From Fidelibacterota bacterium (lineage in GTDB: Bacteria; Fidelibacterota; Marinisomatia; Marinisomatales; Marinisomataceae): a stretch of DNA of 38,612 nucleotides. The notes beneath the pieces are model-generated. The model saw nothing but the letters and a program-made list of their open reading frames with translations. It did no database searches and was not told the origin of the DNA. The position numbers and the translations under genes are program-made. The DNA is taken from NCBI GenBank assembly GCA_019654715.1, contig BPEH01000005.1:1-38612 (forward strand). The letters run 5' to 3'. Position 1 is the stretch's first letter. The number at the start of each line of letters is the position of its first letter. Positions 1-11,163 of this stretch are shown piece by piece.

Positions 1-113
1 GGCCTCATCTACATTTTGAAATTTGGAAAGATGGAAAACCAATTAATCCATTATCTTTTTTCCCAGATTATTCAAAAAAATCTGATAAATTGGAAACAAA
101 AAATAATGAGTAA
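1..113 (+). CDS. M23 family metallopeptidase, C-terminal end only
   Basis: The reading frame beginning at base 3 encodes 36 residues and a TAA at 111-113; the 5' part lies outside the window. It opens with PHLHFEIWKDGKPINP, the last conserved block of M23 (LytM/peptidase M23) zinc endopeptidases, where the HxH histidine completes the metal and catalytic site of the lysostaphin-like fold. Enzymes of this family cut peptide cross-links in peptidoglycan from the periplasmic side. The stop codon overlaps the start of the following bactofilin by 8 bases. M23 peptidase plus bactofilin is a known gene pairing linked to cell shape. Only the family can be assigned from this fragment. Confidence 0.85.
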   Translation, partial: PHLHFEIWKDGKPINPLSFFPDYSKKSDKLETKNNE

Positions 114-465
114 TAAATCTACCAATAGCCAAACAATAGTTGCTGAAGATGTTCAAATCGATGGTGATATGAATTTATCTGGTAATATTACAATCTATGG
201 GGAAATAAGAGGATCAGTATCTACACATGGTTCAGTACAGCTTGCAAAAAATGGAAAAATTTTTGGAGATGTTAAAGCAACTGCTATTCAGATGAATGGT
301 TATGTTGAAGGTGACATTTACATTAATGGCACTGCGGAATTGTTAAGTAATTGTGAGTTAGTGGGAGATTTAAGATATAAAGTTTTAAATATTCAAGACG
401 GAGCACAATTTTCTGGTAGATGTGAGATGATTGATAGCGAAATCGATTCTGATTTAACTGGATGA
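106..465 (+). CDS. Bactofilin (polymer-forming cytoskeletal protein)
   Basis: The product has 119 residues. It shows the bactofilin pattern of short beta-helix turns with regular glycine and hydrophobic spacing, such as GDMNLSGNITIYGEIRGSV and GYVEGDIYINGTAEL, flanked by short polar tails. Bactofilins polymerise without nucleotide into filaments at the inner face of the membrane and position peptidoglycan enzymes. I place the start at ATG 106: the reading frame runs upstream to base 16, but that stretch overlaps the M23 coding region in another frame and has no bactofilin character. The gene overlaps the M23 stop by 8 bases and its own TGA overlaps the next ATG (ATGA at 462-465), so translational coupling on both sides is likely. 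Confidence 0.9.
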   Translation: MSNKSTNSQTIVAEDVQIDGDMNLSGNITIYGEIRGSVSTHGSVQLAKNGKIFGDVKATAIQMNGYVEGDIYINGTAELLSNCELVGDLRYKVLNIQDGAQFSGRCEMIDSEIDSDLTG

Positions 466-671
466 AAAAAGATAATAAATCTTTTATTTCTATTCTTGCA
501 AAAGATTATTCTCTTTCCACCGCTTTTTTTTCAACAATAATTTTTTTTGGGTTATTAGGATTTATTTTGGATAAATATTTTAATCTAGAATATGCACTTA
601 TATTTGGACTTTTTCTGGGAATTATAATTGGTTCTTATCAGATTTATAATTCAATAGTAAAAAATGATTAA
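462..671 (+). CDS. AtpZ/AtpI-family small membrane protein
   Basis: This 69-residue protein has two predicted membrane segments, about residues 18-36 and 42-62, with the pattern FFGLLGFILDKYFN then GLFLGIIIGSYQIY that is typical of AtpZ/AtpI. These proteins are encoded at the head of F-type ATP synthase operons and are implicated in c-ring assembly or in ion supply to the complex. Its start overlaps the bactofilin stop (ATGA), and it precedes atpB by a 53-base gap with no gene. Assignment rests on size, topology and position; sequence conservation in the family is low. Confidence 0.8.
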   Translation: MKKDNKSFISILAKDYSLSTAFFSTIIFFGLLGFILDKYFNLEYALIFGLFLGIIIGSYQIYNSIVKND

Positions 672-724
672 AAATCTACATTTTTGCTATTTTCAGATTG
701 ATTTTTTTTTATTAGGTTCAAGCG

Positions 725-1827
<1,103 letters not shown>

Positions 1828-1848
1828 TAGGTAGAAAGAAAGGAAAAT

Positions 1849-2358
1849 ATGGATAATCCATTGTTTATAATTGATCCAGGTCTATTTATCTGGTCAATAA
1901 TAATCTTTTTATTAGTCTTGTTTATTTTAAAACGATATGCATGGACACCTTTACTTAATTTTATTGATGAAAGAGAGAAAGAAATTTCTGATTCTTTAGC
2001 AATGGCAGAAAGTGCCAAGGCAGATCTTGAACAAGTAAGAGAAGAATCAGAAAAAATTCTTAATGAAGCAAAAAATCAAAGTAAATCTATCGTTAGTGAT
2101 GGCAAACAAAGAGCTGAGCAGTCTGCTAATACGATTCTGAATGATGCAAAACAAAAATCAGATGAATTTGTTCTTGATGCTAAAAAGAAGATTGATGTTG
2201 AAAAGAAAAGAGCCATTAAAGAGATAAAAGAAGAAGTTGTTGATTTAAGTTTAGATTTAGCATCTCAGGTTTTACAAAGAAATGTTAAAGATGAAGATAA
2301 TAATAAGTTTGTTCAATCATCTCTTAAAGAAATTAATACTGATGAAGCAAAATCATAA
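1849..2358 (+). CDS. atpF: F0F1 ATP synthase subunit b
   Basis: The 169-residue protein is the peripheral stalk subunit. It has one N-terminal membrane helix (about residues 5-25, LFIWSIIIFLLVLFILKRYAW), followed by the conserved TPLLNFIDEREKEI and a long charged, alanine-rich coiled coil. The domain order and length match the family. AAGGA at 1840-1844 is a plausible ribosome binding site. The 3' end overlaps the start of atpH by 17 bases. Confidence 0.95.
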   Translation: MDNPLFIIDPGLFIWSIIIFLLVLFILKRYAWTPLLNFIDEREKEISDSLAMAESAKADLEQVREESEKILNEAKNQSKSIVSDGKQRAEQSANTILNDAKQKSDEFVLDAKKKIDVEKKRAIKEIKEEVVDLSLDLASQVLQRNVKDEDNNKFVQSSLKEINTDEAKS

Positions 2359-2884
2359 AAAAATAAAGATATATTCGGAAGCATTTTGTTCTCTAGTAAC
2401 AAATTTTCAAGAATTTCAAACAACCAAAATTATGTTGAATGATTTTGTAGTTCTTATGAAAAAAGATTCAACAATTAGTGCATTTTTACAATCTAAATCA
2501 ATTGATAGAAGTCAAAAAGTAGGAATCTTTAAAAATGCATTAAATGATGTTATTAATAATGATTTGTTAAACATTATTATAGTAATGGTTGAAAATGATG
2601 ATATTAATTTGTTATCAGATGTGAATAAAAATTTTCTTTCATTAGCGAAAGAAAAATTAAATGTTGCCTATGTTGAAGTAGTTGCATCATTTGATATGGC
2701 AGATGATTCTAAAAATAATCTTTTACAAGAATTAAAAACAGCTACGAACAAAGAAATTGATCTTAATTTTTCTGTTGATAAGAGCCTAATTGGTGGATTA
2801 AAGATCAAGGTAGATGACATGTTGTTTGATAGTAGTTTGAAAACAAAATTAGAAAATGCAAAATTAAAATTAATAGGGGTGTAA
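2342..2884 (+). CDS. atpH: F0F1 ATP synthase subunit delta
   Basis: The 180-residue product connects the b stalk to the top of the alpha3beta3 head. It begins with IYSEAF (compare the family's YAxAL), has the helical N-terminal domain and ends with the typical beta/alpha block DKSLIGGLKIKVDDMLFDSSLKTKLENAK. The open frame extends upstream to 2282, but I prefer ATG 2342: the extra 20 codons lie inside atpF, and the shorter form has the usual delta length with YSEAF near the N terminus. It ends at base 2884 and atpA starts at the next base. Confidence 0.93.
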   Translation: MKQNHKKIKIYSEAFCSLVTNFQEFQTTKIMLNDFVVLMKKDSTISAFLQSKSIDRSQKVGIFKNALNDVINNDLLNIIIVMVENDDINLLSDVNKNFLSLAKEKLNVAYVEVVASFDMADDSKNNLLQELKTATNKEIDLNFSVDKSLIGGLKIKVDDMLFDSSLKTKLENAKLKLIGV

Positions 2885-4402
2885 ATGGAAATTAAAACAA
2901 ATCAAATTGGAGACTTATTACGAAATCAGATAAAAAATATTGATAGTGATATTGATATTAACGAAGTAGGTGAAGTCTTAGAAGTTGGAGATGGTGTTGC
3001 TAGAACAAGTGGTCTTGGTAATATTATGAGTTCTGAACTCGTAGAGTTTCCAAATGGTGTTTTTGGAATGGCATTAAACTTGGAAGAAGAAAATGTAGGA
3101 GCTGTATTATTTGGAGATAGTAGTCTAATCAAAGAAGGAGATACCGCAAAAAGAACTGGAAGAGTTGCTGAAGTTCCTGTTGGAGAAGAATTATTAGGTA
3201 GGGTTGTGAATCCTTTAGGTCAACCTTTGGATGGTAAAGGTCCTATTAATGCAAAAGAAACACTCCCAATTGAGAGAAAAGCTTTAGGTGTAATGTCAAG
3301 ATCTCCTGTGAACGAACCTTTACAAACAGGGTTGAAAGCAATAGATAGCATGATTCCTATTGGTAGAGGTCAAAGAGAGCTTATTATTGGAGATAGACAA
3401 ACAGGTAAATCGGCAATTGCAGCAGATACTATTATCAATCAGAAATCATCACATGATACAGATAGTCCTGTTCATTGTATTTATGTTGCAATTGGGCAGA
3501 AAGCATCAACTGTTGCAAAACTAGTAGGAGAACTCGAATCAAATGGTGCAATGGACTATACAACAGTGGTGGTTGCTAATGCATCAGATCCTGCACCGCT
3601 TCAATATATTGCTCCATATGCTGGATGTGCAATGGGTGAATATTATCGAGACAATGGAATGCATGCATTAATTATCTATGATGATTTATCAAAACAAGCC
3701 GTTGCATATAGACAAATGTCATTAGTTTTGAGAAGACCTCCAGGACGTGAAGCATTTCCAGGTGATGTTTTTTATTTACACAGCAGACTTCTTGAAAGAG
3801 CATCAAAACTTGCTAAAGATTTAAAATCTGGATCATTAACTGCGCTTCCAATTATTGAAACACAAGAAGGAGATGTGTCTGCATATATTCCAACAAATGT
3901 GATTTCCATTACTGATGGACAAATATATCTCAATACAAGTTTATTTAATGGTGGTGTTAGACCAGCTGTTGATGTTGGATTGTCGGTTTCCAGAGTTGGA
4001 GGGAATGCTCAAATAAAAGCGATGAAAAAAATTGCTGGTAAATTGAGATTAGATTTAGCTCAATTTAGAGAATTAGAAGCATTTGCAAAATTTGCTTCAG
4101 ATTTAGATGAAACAACGGCATTACAAATTACCAGAGGACGTCGAATGGTAGAGATATTAAAACAAAACCAATATGTTCCAATGTCTGTTTCTAATCAAGT
4201 AGTCATTATTTATGCAGCTGGAAAAGGTTATTTAGATGATGTTGATCTTGATAGAGTAAAAGAGTTTGAGGTAGGATTGCTTGAATACTTTCATACCAAA
4301 CATTCTGATTGTCTAGATCAAATTAGTCAAGAAGGTGATATTAGTGATGATTTAGAGAAAGCAATGAATACAGGAATAGAGGAATTCAAAAAAACATTTT
4401 AA
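2885..4402 (+). CDS. atpA: F0F1 ATP synthase subunit alpha
   Basis: This 505-residue protein is the regulatory nucleotide-binding subunit of F1. The Walker A motif is GDRQTGKS at residues 169-176. [21 protein letters not shown] and the ATP synthase alpha/beta signature [14 protein letters not shown] are intact. The N-terminal beta-barrel ([10 protein letters not shown]) and the C-terminal helical domain are present, and the length matches the family. The frame is unbroken. It follows atpH directly and is separated from atpG by one base. Confidence 0.98.
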   Translation: MEIKTNQIGDLLRNQIKNIDSDIDINEVGEVLEVGDGVARTSGLGNIMSSELVEFPNGVFGMALNLEEENVGAVLFGDSSLIKEGDTAKRTGRVAEVPVGEELLGRVVNPLGQPLDGKGPINAKETLPIERKALGVMSRSPVNEPLQTGLKAIDSMIPIGRGQRELIIGDRQTGKSAIAADTIINQKSSHDTDSPVHCIYVAIGQKASTVAKLVGELESNGAMDYTTVVVANASDPAPLQYIAPYAGCAMGEYYRDNGMHALIIYDDLSKQAVAYRQMSLVLRRPPGREAFPGDVFYLHSRLLERASKLAKDLKSGSLTALPIIETQEGDVSAYIPTNVISITDGQIYLNTSLFNGGVRPAVDVGLSVSRVGGNAQIKAMKKIAGKLRLDLAQFRELEAFAKFASDLDETTALQITRGRRMVEILKQNQYVPMSVSNQVVIIYAAGKGYLDDVDLDRVKEFEVGLLEYFHTKHSDCLDQISQEGDISDDLEKAMNTGIEEFKKTF

Positions 4403-4403
4403 A

Positions 4404-5260
4404 ATGGCTAATCTTAAAGATATTCAACAAAGAATTAAATCTGTAGGCAGTTTACAGAAGGTGACTAAAGCTATGAAAATGGTTGCAGCTGCTAAAGTAA
4501 AAAGAGCACAAGAGAGAATGGAAATTTCAAGACCATATTCAAAAAATGTGCAAGATTTGATTTGCAGAATTCTACCTGAAATATCTTCCTCAAATGTTGA
4601 TTTGATTGAGAAAAGAGAGATCAAAAATAAAGGATTAATTGTTATTACAAGCGATAGAGGTTTTGCTGGTTCTTTTAATTCTAGCGTCATTAGGTTGGCT
4701 GAAAAGGAAATTGAAAAAATTGGTAAAGAAAAAGTTCAATTATTTTGCTTAGGAAAAAGTCATCAGAATATTTTTCTAATAGAAAATATAAGGTTAAAGA
4801 ATCATTCTATGACTTTTGGAAAGATATGAATTTTTCTACTGCATCGGATATTGCAAATGTATTTATTGAATCATTTACTAGCGGTGAAGTTGATGAAGTG
4901 AATGTGATTTATAATAGATTTAAAAGTCTGGCATCTCAAGACTTAATGATGGAGAAGGTTCTACCAATTGATTTCACAAAAGATTATAATGTTAAAAATT
5001 ATAATTATGATTATGAACCAAGTCGAGAATCAACTATCCAAACATTAATGCCAAAGCATGTTAAAGTACAAATGTGGCAACAAATGTTGGAATCATATAG
5101 CAGTGAAGAGGCTGCTAGAATGATAGCGATGGATAATGCAACAGAAACGCTAAAGAAATAATTAAAGAATTAAAATTAGAATTTAACAAGGCGCGTCAAG
5201 CAGCAATTACAACAGAGATGTTAGAAATTTTTGGGTGGGGCAGAAGCATTAGCAGATTAA
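4404..5260 (+). CDS. atpG: F0F1 ATP synthase subunit gamma, frame broken by indels
   Basis: This is the central rotor shaft of F1, about 285 residues once repaired. The N terminus is canonical (MANLKDIQQRIKSVGSLQKVTKAMKMVAAAKV), ITSDRGFAGSFNSSV is the conserved mid block and the C-terminal helix (MWQQMLESYSSEEAARMIAMDNATEN) is present. Three indels interrupt the frame: one A missing from the A run at 4753-4757, one base missing near 5146, and one extra G near 5232 in the last codons. With these corrected the length is a multiple of three and the protein ends at TAA 5258-5260. An essential gene with a fully conserved sequence in shifting frames indicates sequencing error rather than decay. Confidence 0.93.
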
Positions 5261-5269
5261 GGGGTTAGA

Positions 5270-6643
<1,374 letters not shown>

Positions 6644-6646
6644 AAA

Positions 6647-6936
6647 GTGAACAAATCCTTTCAATTAGATATAGTTACACCAACCAAATCATTTACTTTT
6701 GATGATGTAGTATATGTTGAATGTCCTGGCACTGAAGGATATTTTTGGGGTTTTAAAAAATCATACTAATTCGATTATTGATTTTAAAAAAAGGAATAAT
6801 ATCGGTAAAAACCGAAGATAATAATTTAAAATTTACCTGTTCTTCTGGTATTGCTGATATTAATTCAGATCCTTCTGATGATTTACCCGATAAAGTATTA
6901 TTACTACTTGAAAATGTACAAGAATTACAAGAATAA
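6647..6936 (+). CDS. atpC: F0F1 ATP synthase subunit epsilon, beta-sandwich domain only
   Basis: The repaired product has 95 residues. It begins at GTG 6647 (MNKSFQLDIVTPTKSF) and contains the epsilon beta-sandwich, including GTEGYFGVLKNHT and GIADINS. It stops at TAA 6934-6936 just after the sandwich. The two C-terminal helices that inhibit ATP hydrolysis in the full-length (about 135-residue) form are absent. Only 18 bases separate the stop from aspS, so this is not an artefact of a frameshift. Short epsilon subunits are known in Chlorobi and Bacteroidetes. Two one-base insertions, near 6750-6770 and near 6785, break the raw frame. Confidence 0.85.
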
Positions 6937-6954
6937 TTATTAGATTAAAAATAT

Positions 6955-8722
6955 ATGCCTTCTAGAACACATAATTGTGGTGAATTAAACAAGACTCATA
7001 TTAATTCTAGTGTTACACTTGTGGTTGGGTTAATTCTCTACGTACTCATGGAAAGATAATCTTTATTGATATTAGAGATCGATATGGAAAACCAGATAAT
7101 ACTTGATAAAAAAAATTTAATTAATAAAGGAAATTCATTATCAAATGAAGATGTAATTACTATTTCTGGTAAAGTAAATGCTAGAACAAAGGATTTTGTT
7201 AATAAAGATATTTCGACGGGAGAAATTGAAGTTATAGCCAATAAATTACATATATTAAGCATTTCTAATCCACTTCCAGTTCCTATACATGACAGGGAAG
7301 CTTCAACTGAAGAACATAGTTTAAAAATATCGCTATCTTGAATTAAGAAATAAAACTTTACAGGAAAATTTTAATAAAAAGACATAATGCAGCTCAGGTT
7401 GTAAGAAATTTTCTTTCAAAAAAGATTTTATAGAAATTGAAACTCCTGTATTAATGAAATCTACTCCAGAAGGAGCAAGAGATTATCTAGTTCCTAGTAG
7501 AATTCATCAGGGAAAAATTCTATGCACTTCCACAATCTCCTCAAATGTATAAACAATTGTTTATGATTTCTGGACTTGATAAATATTTTCAAATTGTTAA
7601 ATGTTTTAGAGATGAAGATTTAAGATCAGCTAGACAACCTGAATTCACACAAATTGATCTTGAAATGAGTTTTGTTGATGAACCAGACGTAAGAAATCTT
7701 GTGGAAGATTTAATTACAACTTTTTTAAAAAGGTTAATAATGCAACAATTAAAAAACCATTTCCAATCTTATTTTATCATGATTCAATAAATAAATATGG
7801 TACTGATAAGCCTGATCTTAGGTAAAAAGATGGAATTAAATAGCTTTAAAGAATTCTCGGATCAGTCTGATTTCAAGTCTTTTAAGGGTCTTAAATATGA
7901 AAACAATGTTATCTGTTGATGATTCGAGCCACTTTTCTAGAAAAATCATTGATGAATTAGATGATTATGCCCAAATCAATTGGAGCAAAAGGTTTAGCTT
8001 GGATGAAATGCAATGGAAAGAATTTAGAAGGAGGAATTTCCAAATTTTTTTAAACAAAATCTTCAGTCTAAAAATTTTATCAAATTACAAACTAAAAAAT
8101 AATTCTATATGTCTTATAGTAGGTGATAATTCTCAACTTGGGTTTTAAAAATTTTAGGGGTTTGGGAAGAACAAAAATTGCACAGATGCTTAATCTTTGT
8201 GATAATACAATATTTAAACCAGTATGGATTGTTGATTTTCCGCTATTTAAATGGGGTAAAGATCAAAAACGTTTTGAATCAGTAAATCATCCTTTTACAG
8301 CTCCAAAAGATAGTGATTTTAAAAAAGTTTCTTCAAATCCAGAGAAAGTACTTTCTAAAGGGTTTTGATATTGTAATCAATGGCTATGAAGTTGCAGGGG
8401 GATCTATTAGGATTCATGATGATAAAATGCAGAAACAAATTTTTTAAATTATGAATATCAAAAAAAAAAGAGATTAATGACAAATTTGGTTTTTTCATTG
8501 ATGCTCCCCAAATTTGGAACTCCTCCACATGGAGGCATTGCATTTGGATTTGATAGATTATTTTATGTTGTTATGTGGAGTGAACAACATTAGAGATGTT
8601 ATTGTTTTTCCCAAAAAACTACATCTGCATCTGCTCTTATGGAAGATGCTCCAAATACTATCTCTAAAACCCAATTAAATGATTTAAACATAGCTATTAA
8701 GAAAAATGAAAAAGACGTTTGA
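6955..8722 (+). CDS. aspS: Aspartyl-tRNA synthetase, frame broken by many indels
   Basis: This class II synthetase charges tRNA-Asp; the repaired length is about 589 residues, normal for the bacterial type with the GAD insert. The N terminus [16 protein letters not shown] leads into the OB-fold anticodon-binding domain. The catalytic core shows [49 protein letters not shown] and near the end FGFDRL and [20 protein letters not shown]. The frame is broken at least ten times (for example near 7020, 7093, 7325, 7372, 7515, 7725, 8155 and 8365), with both insertions and deletions at homopolymers. It starts 18 bases after atpC and its TGA (8720-8722) overlaps phoH by 17 bases. A tRNA-Asp gene is present elsewhere in the window (27438-27511). 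Confidence 0.92.
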
Positions 8723-9647
8723 GAAAAAAGGCATAGATCTTATTTCTCTATATGGTATTAGCGATCAAAATATCACCTTTATTGAACAATATCTTCCTGT
8801 TAGTATTGATATACGTGGTGATAGTTTTTTTTGTAAAGGTCTAAAAAAAAAATATCGAAGACTTTTCAGTAGTATTAAGTCATATGATAGAATCTGTTAA
8901 AAAAGGCAATAATATAAGCACTAAAGATATCAAACAGTTATTGGCAATGAATGTAAAGGATTTAAATCCTAAGAATAATATTGATGACGTTTTATTTTAT
9001 GGAAAAAAAGGTCCAGTATATGCTAGAAGCGTTGGGCAAAAGAATTTGTTAAAGGCATTTTTTGAAAATGAGATTGTGATTTCAGTTGGACCAGCAGGTA
9101 CTGGAAAAACTTTTCTAGCTGTAGCTTTATGCTATATCTTTGCTCAAAAAAACATGAAATTGACAAAATTGTGTTATGTAGACCAGCGGTAGAAGCTGGT
9201 GAGAATCTAGGATTTCTACCTGGAGTTTTACGCGACAAAATTGATCCATATCTTGCGCCTCTTTATGATGCACTGAATGATTTGCTTCCCCAAAAAAAAA
9301 AGTTCAAACTTTGATTAATAATAAGATTATAGAAATCATTCCTTTGGCATATATGCGAGGTAGAACAATTAATAGAGCAGGGAATGATATTGGATGAAGC
9401 ACAGAATGCTTCTCCTATACAGATGAAGATGTTTTTAACAAGACTAGGAATTGAATCTAAAGCAGTTATTACAGGTGATATATCCCAAATTGATTTGCCA
9501 AAGAAAACTAATTCTGGTTTAGTAGAAGTTTTAAAGATTTTAAAAAATATCAAAAGTATTGGAATTATTAAATTAGATGAAAGTGATGTAACAAGGCACG
9601 AAATAGTCAAAGATATAATTAATGCCTATTCAAAGTTAAAAAAATAG
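8706..9647 (+). CDS. phoH: PhoH family P-loop ATPase, frame broken by indels
   Basis: The product is about 313 residues, usual for PhoH/YbeZ, a cytoplasmic ATPase connected with RNA metabolism and often encoded near ybeY. Recognisable blocks are [19 protein letters not shown], the Walker A motif [16 protein letters not shown] (bases about 9082-9129), [25 protein letters not shown] and the Walker [10 protein letters not shown] (about 9388-9414). GDISQIDLP follows. Breaks occur near 8830, 8885, 9165, 9300 and 9385, but the total length is a multiple of three, so insertions and deletions balance. It overlaps the 3' end of aspS by 17 bases. No ybeY is seen beside it. Confidence 0.9.
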
Positions 9648-9659
9648 AAAAAATAAATT

Positions 9660-10733
9660 ATGACAAAAGTATTTGAAACTATCTCTGAAAGAAAACACGA
9701 ACAGGTTGTCTATTGTAATGATCCAAGTTCTGGATTAAAAGCAATTATTGCAATACATAGTACTGCATTAGGTCCTGCACTAGGTGGATGTAGAATGTAT
9801 CCTTACAAAAATGAAGAAGACGCCCTAGTTGATGTATTGCGACTGTCAAGAGGCATGACTTATAAAGCATCGATTGCAAATTTAAACTTAGGAGGAGGCA
9901 AAGCGGTTATTATCGCAGATCCTGAAAAAGATAAATCAGAAGTATTATTACGATCATTTGGGAAATTTGTTGATAGTTTAAATGGAAAATATATTACAGC
10001 AGAAGATGTAGGAATGTCTGTACATGATATGGAATATATAAGAATGGAAACTAAACATGTTACTGGAATCAAAAGAGCAATGGGAGGTAGTGGAGATCCT
10101 TCAATATTAACTGCACTTGGTCTTTATATTGGAATGCAAGCTGCGTTAAAGAAAAAACTTAATATTCTCAATATAAAAGGTTTAAAAGTTGGTATTCAAG
10201 GGTTAGGGAAGGTTGGATACTATTTATGCAATCATCTTAAAGATGGCGGAGCAGAAATTTATGGTTATGATGTTGATAAAGATAAATTAAATAGAGCTAC
10301 TGAAGATTTTGGTCTTATTCCTGTATCTAATGATGAGTTATTATCTATGGACTTGGATATTTTTTCACCTTGCGCATTAGGAGCAATCGTTAATCCTAAT
10401 TCTATTAAAACCTTGAAATGTTCTATTATTGCTGGCGCTGCAAATAATCAATTAGAAAAAGAAACCAGAGATTCAAAATTATTATTAAAAAAAGGAATTA
10501 TGTATGTACCAGATTATGTAATTAATTCTGGTGGATTAATGAACGTTGCAAATGAGCTTCAAGGTTATAATCAAGAAAAAGCTCGCTACCAAGTTGAAGG
10601 TATATACCACATTTTGATGAGAATTTTTGATTATGCAATTGCAAATGATATATCCACCCTTAAAGCAGCCAATCATCTTGCTGAAAGAAGAATTAGTGAA
10701 TTTGTTAAATGGAATCACAAATGGATGAAATAA
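9660..10733 (+). CDS. Leucine/branched-chain amino acid dehydrogenase (Glu/Leu/Phe/Val family)
   Basis: The 357-residue enzyme belongs to the NAD-dependent Glu/Leu/Phe/Val dehydrogenase family and most resembles leucine dehydrogenase, which oxidatively deaminates branched-chain amino acids to 2-oxo acids and ammonia. The substrate-site motif GPALGGCRMYPY, the two lysines expected in the active site (K69 in MTYKAS and K81 in LGGGKAVI), GSGDPS and the Rossmann motif GIQGLGKVGYYL are intact. The family-typical PDYVINSGGLMNVANE lies near the C terminus. The frame is clean, in contrast to the preceding 4.6 kb. Phenylalanine or valine preference cannot be excluded from sequence. Confidence 0.88.
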   Translation: MTKVFETISERKHEQVVYCNDPSSGLKAIIAIHSTALGPALGGCRMYPYKNEEDALVDVLRLSRGMTYKASIANLNLGGGKAVIIADPEKDKSEVLLRSFGKFVDSLNGKYITAEDVGMSVHDMEYIRMETKHVTGIKRAMGGSGDPSILTALGLYIGMQAALKKKLNILNIKGLKVGIQGLGKVGYYLCNHLKDGGAEIYGYDVDKDKLNRATEDFGLIPVSNDELLSMDLDIFSPCALGAIVNPNSIKTLKCSIIAGAANNQLEKETRDSKLLLKKGIMYVPDYVINSGGLMNVANELQGYNQEKARYQVEGIYHILMRIFDYAIANDISTLKAANHLAERRISEFVKWNHKWMK

Positions 10734-10742
10734 TAAATTTAT

Positions 10743-11159
10743 ATGGCTGAAAAACAACAACGGAAAAAAGCAAGAGAAGCAGTATTGCAGGCGTTATATG
10801 CGAAATATTTATCTAGCGAAGATCAAAATAAGGTACTTCGCGATATTAATAATCGATATAATTTTGATAATCTTACCAAAGAATTTGTTAACGAATTATT
10901 TCAAAAAACTATAGATAATAACGAAATGTTAGATCAAAAAATTGAAAATTCATTAGAAAATTGGGATCTTGAAAGAATCAATGTTATAGATAGATTAATT
11001 ATGCAAATGTCAATTTCTGAAATGTTATTTATGAAACAATATGAAATTCCTTATCGCGTTACAATTAGTTCGGCAATTGAAAATGCAAAAAAATTTAGCT
11101 CTGAAGATAGTACTGCTTTTGTAAATGGTGTATTAGATTCCATCTATAAAACATTATAA
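10743..11159 (+). CDS. nusB: Transcription antitermination factor NusB
   Basis: This 138-residue all-helical protein starts RKKAREAVLQALYAKYLSS and ends with the family block ISEMLFMKQYEIPYRVTISSAIENAKKFSSEDSTAFVNGVLDSI. NusB binds boxA RNA with S10 and supports antitermination of rRNA operons. The length is normal. It lies 9 bases after the dehydrogenase and 4 bases before secA, and has no Shine-Dalgarno sequence. Confidence 0.95.
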   Translation: MAEKQQRKKAREAVLQALYAKYLSSEDQNKVLRDINNRYNFDNLTKEFVNELFQKTIDNNEMLDQKIENSLENWDLERINVIDRLIMQMSISEMLFMKQYEIPYRVTISSAIENAKKFSSEDSTAFVNGVLDSIYKTL

Positions 11160-11163
11160 AAAC

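Noticed and set aside
672-724. Possible hairpin (AATCT/AGATT) and T run before atpB as a terminator
   Set aside because: The stem is only 5 bp with a 17-base loop and the T run follows a gap; it would also split the ATP synthase operon.
2926-3132. 68-residue minus-strand frame in atpA, and the one at 4424-4690 in atpG
   Set aside because: Antisense to highly conserved ATP synthase genes; no independent evidence.
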